Positions 36,232 to 46,774 of a stretch of DNA of 64,000 nucleotides are shown piece after piece (positions within the stretch are counted from its first letter, which is position 1; every line of letters starts with the position of its first letter). The stretch lies in the NCBI GenBank assembly GCA_033002965.1, contig JAURVB010000701.1, positions 1 to 64,000 of the forward strand, given 5' to 3'. The notes beneath the pieces were generated by a model. That model worked only from the letters and a program-made list of their open reading frames with translations, did not search any database and was not told where the DNA came from. Made by a program: the position numbers and the translations under genes. Source of the stretch: Piper betle (lineage: Eukaryota > Streptophyta > Magnoliopsida > Piperales > Piperaceae).

Positions 36232-37990
36232 TGTAACGACCCGCCCGAACCAGACCGGGTGTTACCAAAAATATGTAATAATGTACACGCAACATGCAAG
36301 AACATAATAATTCTAAAACATGAATTTTAATACTGCAATTAAGTCTAAATTCATAGATCGTAAAAATAACTTCTAATGCATGTGACCATATATAGAATAA
36401 CCGTCCCACAGTTTCGGACCGTTTCCCATAGCCACATTTATTGCACAAGAGAATAATAAGGAAGTCCAACTTTATTATCGATTAACCACATCTAGGTTGG
36501 TAAAAGAACCACCGACCACACTTTTATTCTTCAGTCCAAAGCTGCTCATCTGTGGAGGCAATTCTGTGTTAATGATAAAACCACTAAGTTGCATAATTAA
36601 ATGAAACAAGTCAATAAAATCCTTATTATCATTTCCCCCGTCTTTATTATCGTTTCACAAGTCTTTTAGTAATTATCTCTCAGGTCATTCTGAGATTAGT
36701 AATTGTCTCTCAGGGTATCCTGAGATTTGTAAAAGTCTCTCCGGTCATTTAGAGCTTAGTAATTGTCTCTCAGGTCATTCTGAGATTTGTAAAAGTCTCT
36801 CATGTCATTCTGAGAATAGTAATTGTCTCCTAGGCAATTTTGAGATTAGAAATTTTCTCCTAATTCATTTTGAGATTAGGCGGTCTCCTAGGTCATTCTG
36901 ATATTAGTCCTTATCTCCCAGCTCATTCTAAGATTAGAAATCGTCTTCCAGTTCATTCCGAGATTACTGCCGACAAAGGCTACCAGCTTTGGAAATACAA
37001 CATTTTAAATAATTATACGGACCAGGATATTTCGAACTCGCAACTGGGACCAACGATCCAAATCTTAATGAGAACATAAAAGTATAAATAAGTATAATTT
37101 TATTCGAGTAGGAATGTATGCAGCTAAATGTCTAACATAATGAGTTGGTATTATTATTTAACTCGAGCTAGGTCATGTCAAACATTATTTACAAGTTTGC
37201 CACCCATAGCAATTTTTTCTTCTTCTTCTTCCCTGGCGCCCTCCTCTGTTCCCCACTGCAGCCGCCCTCCAGCTTCCACCGGCCATCGTCTTCATCCGCT
37301 GTCAATCGTCGCAACCCAACCCTGCCATGCCGTTGCGGTGTCGCCCTGACCAAGTCCGGCCACCTTCCAGCCGTCGCGACGCCTTTACTGCCACACCAGC
37401 GACGCATTCATGTCACCTATTCCATCGCCGGCGAGCTTTTCCGCCTCAATTGGGTGGTCACCGACAAAGAGAGTAGGATCATCTTCCAATGTCGGAACAA
37501 CTGTCGCCATTGATTCCCGGCAAAGCTTTGCCTGTGCTTGCCCATCTCGTCGAACAGGGGAACTCGTCGGCCACAGATCTCAATCGTGTAAAAATTAATT
37601 TGTTTTCTTATTGATTTAAAACCTTAATCCTCATGATTATCAATTAAAATTAATGAAATTTTTTATGACAATTTATAACATTAAAATCAACTGTTATTAA
37701 GGAAATAAAATGAATTCTACGTGCTTGCCAATGGAGGAAATAAAATGAATAGAAGATAAGGAAAATACCCAAAACAAGGAGGATACTCGCTGTGACAAGG
37801 AAGAGGAGAAGAAAATCTAAATGAAGGCTTGGGTGGAGGACATCCTTTATAAAATAAAATGAAATGACGGCTAGTGTATGTAAAAATACCGTATTTCACT
37901 TAACTGGGTAACCGGGTAAATAATAAAATAGGTAATAATTAACCGGGTAAAGAATATAACACATTTAGTCCTTCCCAAACATGTAAAAAT
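36232..37990 (-). mobile_element. 5' LTR of a minus element, internally deleted
   Basis: It starts TGTAACGACCCGCCCGAACC beside the primer-site remnant. The minisatellite lies at 36665-36970. At about 37138 the sequence jumps from AAATGTCTAACATA to GAGTTGGTATTATT, losing the (TA)n and AT-rich block. The type-A module follows (37195-37590). It stops about 40 bp short of the expected CTTTACA end, at CCCAAACATGTAAAA. Confidence 0.8.
36665..36970 (-). repeat. LTR minisatellite array (right arm of palindrome)
   Basis: About ten units in reverse orientation, starting about 434 bases right of the palindrome centre and mirroring the array at 35370-35800. Confidence 0.92.
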
Positions 37991-37994
37991 GCCT

Positions 37995-38865
37995 CTAACG
38001 ACCTACCCGAACTAGACCGGGGGTTACCTAAAAATATGTCATAATGTAAAGATAACATGCCAGAACATGAATCGTAACATGGTAAATAATTCCAAAACAT
38101 GAATTTTAATATTGCAAATAAGTCTAGAATTTACAAATCATAAAAATAAAACATATTCTGATGCATATGACAATAGATAAAATAACTGTTCCACAGTTTT
38201 GGACCGTTTCCCAAAGCCACATTTATAACACAAGAGAATAATAAGGAAGTCCACTTTTTATTATCAATTCACCAACCTGAGTCACTTTTATTCTTCAATC
38301 AAAATTTGCTCACCTACGGAGGCAATTTTGCGTTAGTGATAAAACAACTATGCCGCATAATAAAATGAAACAAATCAATATAATCACTATTATCATTTCA
38401 CCCGTCATTATTATCATTTCACCAGTCTTTTAGTAATTATCTTTCAGGTCCTTCTGAGATTAGTAATTGTCTCTCAGGTCATTCTCAAATTTGTAAAAGT
38501 CTCTCAGGTCATTCTCAGATTTGTAATTGTCTCTTAGGTCATTCCGAGATTTGTAAAAGTCTCTTAGGTCATTCTGAGATTAGTAATTGTCACCCAGGCC
38601 ATTCTAGGATTAGAAAATTTTTCCCAGTTCATTCTGAGATTAGGTGGTCTCCCAGTTCATTCTGAGATTAGTCCTTGTCTCCCAGTTCATTTTGATATTA
38701 GTTCCGACAAAGGTTACCAGCTTGGGAAAATACAACATTTCAAATAATTATACAGTACAGGATATTTCGAACTCGTAGCTACAACAAACGTTCCTAATCT
38801 GAACGAGAATATAAAATTATACATTAGTATAATTTTATTTGAGTAGGAATGCATGCAGCTAAATG

Positions 38866-38918
<53 letters not shown>

Positions 38919-40774
38919 TATTAAAGTTTTGACAACATCACATGTAACAATTCAAAATATTAAATATTAAATTCACAATAAATCTAGTGAGATAATTAAT
39001 TATTTATGTGATATAATCCTTTAAGTCCTACTATACATTTTAAATTAACTATCTAAATCATAATTAATACTTAACAATTGATGAAATATTTATTAATTGA
39101 TAAACAAGTATTTATTTTTCCTTTGCGGTGATAATTACTTGACCCCGATCTTGATGATTTAGTTTACGGTTATAATTTTTAATCGCTAATATTATTTATA
39201 GCAATTTAATTAATTAAGTTATTCGATTAAATTATTTAAAATAATTTGTATTATTTTAATTCATAAACATTATTAATACAATTATTTTCATTATACTATT
39301 TAGGTTCGTCGCTTGTGATTTGTTTCACGATTATATTTTAATAACCTATTTTCTACCTTACTGACTCATTATTAAAATAATCACTTTATTTACCTAATTT
39401 AAATTTAATATGGTAATGGTAAAATCTTTATTTTATTAATCCGTTATAAACATCAAATTTAAAATTAATCACTTATAGTATTTTGATTAATTATCGACCG
39501 TTTATCATTACCGTAATTTTTATTACTTATGTCAATGTCAATTTTGGCCAATAATTAATTAGTCTAGCGACTTTAACCATAACCCGTTAAAATAATTATC
39601 TTTTTAAGATTTATTACGAGTTAGTTTTATTTTTTTAACTCAAGTCGGTACCGAGTCAACCTATATTTACAAAACTGCCACCCTCCTCCTTCTTCTTCTT
39701 CTTCTTCTTCTTGTCGCCATTCTTTGCTTCTCCAAAAACAAGTTCGTCCTTCTCCTCCAATCCTTATCTTGGCTCCCAATTGAACCACCATCTAAACATC
39801 CCAACAAAGCATCAACAACAAGATAAAATCAGCAAGCAAGGAGGCCTCATGTATGTGATTTACAGCATCGATCCAAGACGCCATCCTGCACCAAACAAGG
39901 CATGTTCCTCTTTTCCCAACCTCAATACCCCTCCTTTCTTGGACCTTGCTCCAATTCAGATGTTCTACGACCTCAGGCTGGCATCAAAACAGGAAAGATT
40001 GGCCACCTTTAGACGTTGCTTGGAGTATGGTCGTTCTCCCCACTTCAGCACTTCGCCACCATGAATTCCAGCGAGAAGGTCGTCCGTTGTGGACTGTTCC
40101 GGCAGCCTGAATTGCTGTGAAGGAACCCATGATGCTGTCAACAAAACACAACCGGTGTCTACCCCTCTGAACGCCCATTACAGCACCTAGTGCAGTAGAA
40201 TGTTGCCACTTCCATCACCCTTGAAACTCCGCCCATTCACCACTGCAATTTGGCCACCCACCGGAAACTAGGGACATGGCGAGCCCTCCTTCGACCTAGC
40301 AGCAAGAGAGGTCGTTGGGGTTGTGAGGGCTGCCTTGAAATCTTTCTTACGGTCACCCACCAGCCATGAACGGGATTCCAGTTTCTAGTTTAGTTCTTGT
40401 TGTTTATTTTTTATTTTAGAGTTTATTTCTCATGTTTATCAAGCTTAGTATCAATTAAAAAGACATATGAATGCATGAAATTTAAGAATAGCAAGGAAGG
40501 AAGAAGCTCTGGTAAGAAAGAGGTGAACTAGGCGGCTAAGGTGAGAAAGACAACCCCTTACACCAAAAATGACATCCTCTTTTAAATTTCTAAAAATAAA
40601 AATGAAGGCTAGGGTATGTGAAAACACCCCTAGACCCGTATTTCATTTAACCGGGTAAATAATAAAATGGGTAAATAATTAACCGCGTAAAGTATATAAC
40701 ACGTTCAGTCCTTCCTAGACAGCGTTCGGTTCTTTCCGGACCACATTCGTGTAAAATTTTTCACAGTCTTTACA
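37995..40774 (-). mobile_element. 3' LTR of a truncated minus element, type B
   Basis: It starts with a mutated TAACGACCTACCCGAAC and ends CACAGTCTTTACA, followed by GTCTCCCCAAC (reversed polypurine tract). It carries the minisatellite at 38430-38705, a long TA/CA tract at 38867-38918 and the type-B GC-rich module at about 39680-40400. Frames such as 39711-40064 lie in that module. Confidence 0.82.
38430..38705 (-). repeat. LTR minisatellite array
   Basis: About nine reverse-oriented units of the family-1 LTR minisatellite (GTCTCTCAGGTCATTCTGAG form). A TA run follows about 160 bp later. Confidence 0.9.
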
Positions 40775-41873
40775 GTCTCCCCAACTTGGAACTATTTCAT
40801 CCCCGAAATATCATAACAGGCAATAGAACAATCATGATTAATTTTATTTATTTCTTTAGGATCAGTTCACACTACTACAAATTTAAAACTCCTATGCCAC
40901 AAACAAGCTAGGGTATTTTCTTGCCATTTCTTGTTCAGTCTCCCATGTAGCTTCCTCCTTGATTTTTCCACAATACTTTTACCAAAGGAATTTTCTTGTT
41001 CCTAAGTTTCTTTATTTCTCTTGCCAAGATGCAAATCGATTTTTCCTCGTAGGTTAAATCTGATTGTAGCATTAAGTCTTCAAAATTTGTGATTATATGA
41101 TCTTCATCTCGTACATATTTCTTTAGCATTGACACATGGAAAACATTGTGTACTCCAGCTAGGCTTGGTGGTAATGCTAGTCTATATGCACAATTTCCAA
41201 CTCGACCAGGATTGGGAATGGTCCGATTAATCTTGACTTCAACTTCCCTAATATTTTAAGTCTGATTACCCCCTTTGTAGGAGAAATCTTTAGGTATACA
41301 AGCTCCCCAACTTGGAACTCTAGGTCCTTCCTTTGAGTATCATCATAACTCTTTTGTCGATCCAGAGTTGCCTTAAAATCTTTGCTAAATGAGTTTCACC
41401 TTTTTAGTTGCTTCCCTCCCCATCTATGGCCACACTATAACTTCCACGGTAGACTCCAGCCAACACGATCGAGATCTATAGGGCCTACCATACAACGCTT
41501 CAAATGGTGCCATCCCTATATTGGTTTGGTAAGAGTCATTGTAGGTGAATTCAACCAAGGCTAGGTGTTTCTCCCAGTCACCTACCTAGTCAAGAATGCA
41601 AGCTCTTAACAAATCTTCCAACGTTTGAATGGTTCTCTCACTTTGACCATCAGTTTGGTGATGATATGCTTTACTCAGCTTGATTTGAGTTACCATGGCT
41701 TTTGGAAAACTTCACAGAAATGTGAGGTGAATAGGGGATCGCGGTCGGAGACTATCTCATTTGGAATCCCATGCAATTTCACAATATTGTCAACATATAA
41801 TCCTGCAAGGTATTCCGCCGTTCTCATTGATTTCGTAGGGACGAAGTGAGCTACCTTATTTAGTCATTCATCC
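40775..41873 (-). pseudogene. Integrase and chromodomain fragment of a minus copy
   Basis: Reading the minus strand, 41650-41873 is an integrase core, 41380-41640 its C-terminal part, 41150-41340 the GPF-type tail and 40895-41135 the chromodomain (open stretch MLKKYVRDEDHIITNFEDL). Everything upstream (gag, reverse transcriptase, RNase H) is missing: the sequence passes directly into an LTR at 41874. Frameshifts are present. Confidence 0.88.
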
Positions 41874-42304
41874 TGTAACGACCTGCCCGAACCGGACCTG
41901 GAGTAACCCTAAATTGTAATAATGTAAACGTAACATCCAAGAACATAATAACTCTAGAACATGAATTTTAATACTGCAATTAAGTCTAAAATTCATAGGT
42001 CGAAAAAATAAGTTCTGATGCATACAACAATATATAAAATAACTGTCCCACAGTCTCAGACTGTTTCCCATAGTCACATTTATTATACAAGAGAATAATA
42101 AGGAAGTCCAACTTTATTATCGATTCACCATACCTAGGTTGGTAAAAAAACCACCAACCACACTTCTATTCTTCAGTCCAAAGCTGCTCACCTGCGGAGG
42201 TAATTCCGCGTTAGTGATAAACCACTAAGCCGCATAATTAAATGAAACAAGTCAATAAAGTCCCTATTATTATTTCACCCGTCTTTATTATCATTTTACA
42301 AGTC

Positions 42305-42810
42305 TTTTAGTAATTATCTCTCAGGTCATTCTGAGACTAGTAATTGTCTCTCAGGTCGTTTTGAGATTACAAATTTTCTCCCAGTTCATTCTGAGATTTA
42401 GGTGGTCTCCCAGGTCATTCTAAGATTAGTCATTATCTCCCAATTCATTCTGAGATGAGAAATCGTCTCCCAGTTCATTCTGAGACTAGTAATTGTCTCT
42501 CAGGTCGTTCTGAGATTAGAAATTTTCTAATAGTTCATTTTGAGATTTAGGTGGTCTCCTAGGTCATTCTAAGATTAGTCTTTGTCTCCCAATTCATTCT
42601 GGGATTAGAAATTGTCCCAGTTCATTCTGAGAAGTCATCTTCAGTTCATTCTGAGATTAGAAATCGCCTCCAGTTCATTCTAAGATTAGTCATTATCTCC
42701 GATTTCATTCTAAGATTAGAAATCGTCTCCTAGTTCATTCTAAGATTAGGTGGTCTCCCAGGTCATTCTGAGATCAGTCACTATCTTCTAGTACATTCTA
42801 AGATTAGTGC
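42305..42810 (-). repeat. LTR minisatellite array
   Basis: About 17 reverse-oriented units, some shortened to about 20 bp near 42610-42690. The block GTCTCTCAGGTCGTT...TTAGGTGGTCTCC is repeated at about 42350 and 42500, a larger-scale duplication within the array. Confidence 0.92.
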
Positions 42811-42964
42811 CGACAAAGGTTACCAGCTAGGGAAAATATAACATTTCAAATAATTATACGGACCTGGAAATTTCAAACTAGCAGCAAAAATCCTAATTTG
42901 AACGAGAACATAAAATTGTACATACGTATAATTTTAATCGAGTAGGAATGCACGCAGCTAACTG

Positions 42965-42968
<4 letters not shown>

Positions 42969-43028
<60 letters not shown>
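42969..43028. repeat. Long (TA)n microsatellite in LTR
   Basis: About 30 TA units after AACTGTCTAA. This is the longest TA run of the window, at the position shared by all family-1 LTRs that keep this region. Confidence 0.95.
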
Positions 43029-43031
<3 letters not shown>

Positions 43032-44588
43032 ACAACATAACATGTCACAATTCAAAAATATTAGATATTAAATTCCCAACGAATTTAGTGAGATAATTAA
43101 TTATTCATGTGATATAATCATTTAAGTTCTACTTTACATTTTAAACTAATTCTCTACATCTTACCCAATACTTAAAAATTGATGAAGTAATTATTAACTG
43201 GTAAACAAGTATTTAATTTTCCTTTGCGGTGATAATTACTTAACCCTGATCTTTATGATTTAATTTACTGTTACAATTTTTTTAATCACTAATATTATTT
43301 ATAGCAATTTAATTAATTAAGTTGTTTGATTAAATTATTTAGAATAATTTTTGTTTTTTTATTCATAAATATTATTCATACAATTATTTTATATTATTCG
43401 ACTCAATAAAGTTTTAAACTTTATTTATTTTCATTATAGTATTTAGGTTCAACGTTTGTGATTGTTACCCAACTATAGTTTAATAACCCGTTAAAATAAT
43501 TATTTTTAAAGATTTATTACGAGTTGGTATTATTATTTAACTCGAGTTGTGTCGAGTCAAGTATTATTTACAAGTTTGCGACCCAAGGGAATTTTCTTCC
43601 TCTTCTTCTTCCCCAGCGCCATCCTCTGTTCCCAACTACAGCCGCCACCGGCAATCGTCTCCGGCCGCCATCATTCGTCGCCGCCGTCATTCGACCGCCT
43701 TCCAGCTGTCGCAGCACCGCACCCACCCCACACCAGCGACGTGTTCGCGTCACCGATTTCACCGCCGGCAAGCGTTACCGCCTCAATTGGGTGGTCACCT
43801 CGACACTCTCTACCCCCTATCGACCTTTCCCGGCCAGATTGGAACTCATCGCCACCCAAGATGGCCAGATTTCTTCACCCATTGCCGCCGCCTCTATTGT
43901 TTCCACCGTCCTCTGTTTTTGGCCATTTACCACCCCAAGCCAGCATCCACACATGTGAGATCGACCATACACTGATCGACAAAGAGAGTAGGATCATCTT
44001 CCGACATCAAAATGACCGTCGCCACCAATTCTCGGCGAAGCTTTACCTGTGCTTGCCCATCTTGCCGAACAGGGGAACTCGCCGGCCACGGATCTCAGTC
44101 GTGTAAAAACTAATTTGTTTTCTTATTGATTTAAAACCTTAATCCTCACGATTATCAATTAAAATAAATGAAATTTTTTATGACAATTTATGACATTAAA
44201 ATCAATTCTTATTAAACAGATCATGATATCCACCAACAACAACAAATAAATTAACAGTGATGTCTAAACATGAACTCTAAATGCTTGCCAATGGAAGAAA
44301 GAAAAGAAAAGAAGATAGGGAAAATACCCAAAACAAGGAGGAGGCACGCTCTAACAAGGAAGAGGAGAAGAAAATGCGAATGAAGGTTAGGGTGGAGGGC
44401 GCCCTTCATAAAATAAAATGAAATGACGACTAGGGTATGTAAAAACACCATATTTCACTTAACCAGGTAATCGGGTAAATAATAAAATGGGTAATAATTA
44501 ACAAGGTAGAATTAACCAGGTAAGGAATTTAACACGTTCGGTTCTTCCCGAACCGCGCCGCGTCCATTTTTTTTCCACGATCTTTACA

Positions 44589-44893
44589 ATCTCCACAACT
44601 TAGAAATATTTCGTCCACAAAATATTATAACAAGGAACAGAACAATCATGATTAGTTTCATTTATTTCTTCGGAATCAGTTCATCCTACTACAAATATAA
44701 AACTCTTATGCCACAAATAGGCTAGGGTATTTCCTTGCCATTTCTTGTTCAGTCTCCCATGTAGCTTCCTCTATCCCCTAATTTTTCCACAATAATTTTG
44801 CCAAAGGAATTTCCTTGTTCCTCAGTGTCTTTATTTCTCTTGTCAGGATACAAATCGGTTTTTCCTCATAGGTCAAATCTAAATCGGCAACAC
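44589..44893 (-). pseudogene. Chromodomain fragment fused to an opposite LTR
   Basis: Minus-strand sequence encodes the end of a Tekay-like chromodomain (LTYEEKPICIL, LRNKEIPLAKLLWKN). At about 44885 it switches without a gap into the GC-rich module of a plus-oriented LTR, and one 125-codon frame (44778-45155) reads through the junction. This is a rearrangement breakpoint, not a designed fusion. Confidence 0.85.
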
Positions 44894-46601
44894 AAATGTG
44901 TCGCTGGTGTGGCAGTGCAGACATCGCAGCGACTAGATGGCAGCTGGAGTTGGTCAAGGCAACACCGCAGCGGCTTGGCAGGCTGGGCAGCGATGATTGA
45001 CGGGGACCGAAGGTGATCATTGGCGGCGGCTGTAGTCGGGAATAGAGGATGGCACCGAGGAAGAAGAAGAAGAAGAAAATTCCCCTAGGTGGCAAACTTG
45101 TAAAGAATGATTGACTCGACAGAGCTCGAGTTAAATAATAATACCAACTAGTCATAAATCTTTAAAAACAATCATTTTAATTGGTTATTAAACTATAATC
45201 AGGTAACAATAACAAACATCAAACCTAAATAGTATAATGAAAATAAATAAAGTTTGAAACTTTATTAAGTTGAATAATTTAAAATAATTGTATTAATAAT
45301 ATTATAAATTAAAATAACACAAATTATTCTAAATAATTTCATTGAACAACTTAATTAATTAAATTACTATAAATAATATTATTGATTAAAAAATATCACC
45401 GTAAATTAAATCAACAAGATCTAGGTCAAGTAATTATCACTGCAAAGGGAAATTAAATACTTGTTGATCAGTTAATAATTATTTCATCAATTGTTAAGTT
45501 TTGATAATGATTTAGATAATTAAAATAAAATGTAAATTAGGACTTAAACGATTATATCACATGAATAATTAATTATCTCACTAGATTTGTTGAGAATTTA
45601 ATATCTAATATTTTTGAATTGTTACATGTTATCTTGTCAAAAATTTTAATATATATATATATATATATTAGATATTTAGCTGCATGCATTCTTACTCGAA
45701 TAATATTATACATATTTATAATTTTATGTTCTCATTTATATTAGGATCATTGGTCGCAGCTGCTAATTTGAAATATCCAGGTCCGTATAATTATTTGAAA
45801 TGTTGTATTTTCCCAAGCTGGTAACCTTTGTAGCACTAGTCTCATAATGAACTGGGAGATAATGACTGATCCTAGATGACCTGGGAGACCACCAAATCTC
45901 AGAATGAATTAGGAGATAATGACTAATCTCAGAATGAACTGGGAGACAATTTCTAATCTCAGAATGAACTGGGAGATAATGACTAATCTCAGAATGACCT
46001 GGGAGACCACCTAAATCTATAGAATGAACTGGGAGAAAATTTCTAATCTCAGAATGACCTGAGAGACAATTACTAATCTCAGAATGACCTGAGAGTCTTT
46101 TACAAATCTCAGAATGACCTGAGAGACAATTACTAATCTCAGAATGACCTGAGAGATAATTACTAAAAGACTTGTGAAATGATAATAAAGACGGATGAAA
46201 TGATAATAGGGATTTTATTGACTTGTTTCATTTAATTATGCGGCTTAGTGGTTTTATCACTAACGCGGAATTGCCTCCGCAGGTGAGCAGCTTTGGACTG
46301 AAGAATAGAAGTGTGGTTGGTGGTTCTTTTACCAACCTAGGTATGGTGAATCGATAATAAAGTTGGACTTCCTTATTATTCTCCTGTGTAATAAATGTGG
46401 CTATGGGAAACGGTCCGAGACTGTGGGACGGTTATTTTATATATTGTCATATGCATCAGAACTTATTTTTACGATCTATGAATTTTAGACTTAATTGTAG
46501 TATTAAAATTCATGTTCTGGAATTATTATGTTCTTGCATGTTCCGTTTACATTATTACATATTTTAGGTAACACCTGGTCCGGTTCGGGCGGGTCATTAG
46601 A
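44894..46601 (+). mobile_element. 5' LTR of copy 3, 5'-truncated
   Basis: It begins within the type-A GC-rich module, runs through the AT-rich block, a (TA)n (about 45650-45669) and the minisatellite, and ends GGGCGGGTCATTAGA (mutated TTACA) before the primer site. About the first 0.5 kb is missing. In the last ~395 bases I count about 28 differences from the 3' LTR, roughly 7 percent, so the copy is not young. Confidence 0.88.
45838..46165 (+). repeat. LTR minisatellite array
   Basis: About eleven units. The last four have CTGAGAGA and so form an exact TCTCAG/CTGAGA stem; the earlier ones have CTGGGAGA. Confidence 0.92.
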
Positions 46602-46603
46602 GG

Positions 46604-46615
46604 TGGTATCAGAGC
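46604..46615 (+). other. Primer binding site of copy 3
   Basis: TGGTATCAGAGC lies two bases after the LTR end, the Met-tRNA type. Confidence 0.9.
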
Positions 46616-46774
46616 CCGGTTTCCCACTAGCTCACATTTTATGACTCAAGTACCTTGTTGAAAAGTCCAATAATTATCTTTTCCCACTGTGTTGTGTTTT
46701 GAATTAACAAATTCATTCGCTAATAAACCTAAGTCATAACTAGAAAATAATAGAAAATATTAATCGAACCATGT

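Larger units (their letters stand above)
41874..44588 (-). mobile_element. Family-1 LTR, type A, between two internal fragments
   Basis: It starts TGTAACGACCTGCCCGAACC and ends CACGATCTTTACA, followed by ATCTCCACAAC (reversed polypurine tract), so it acts as a 3' LTR for the fragment at 44589. On its left it abuts integrase without a primer site. It includes the minisatellite, a very long (TA)n and the type-A GC-rich module (about 43590-44110), where three overlapping frames (for example 43549-44106) are not genes. Confidence 0.82.

Noticed and set aside
43549..44106. 185-codon frame
   Set aside because: Same GC-rich LTR module. Two other overlapping frames are equally open and the equivalent frame is broken in other LTRs.
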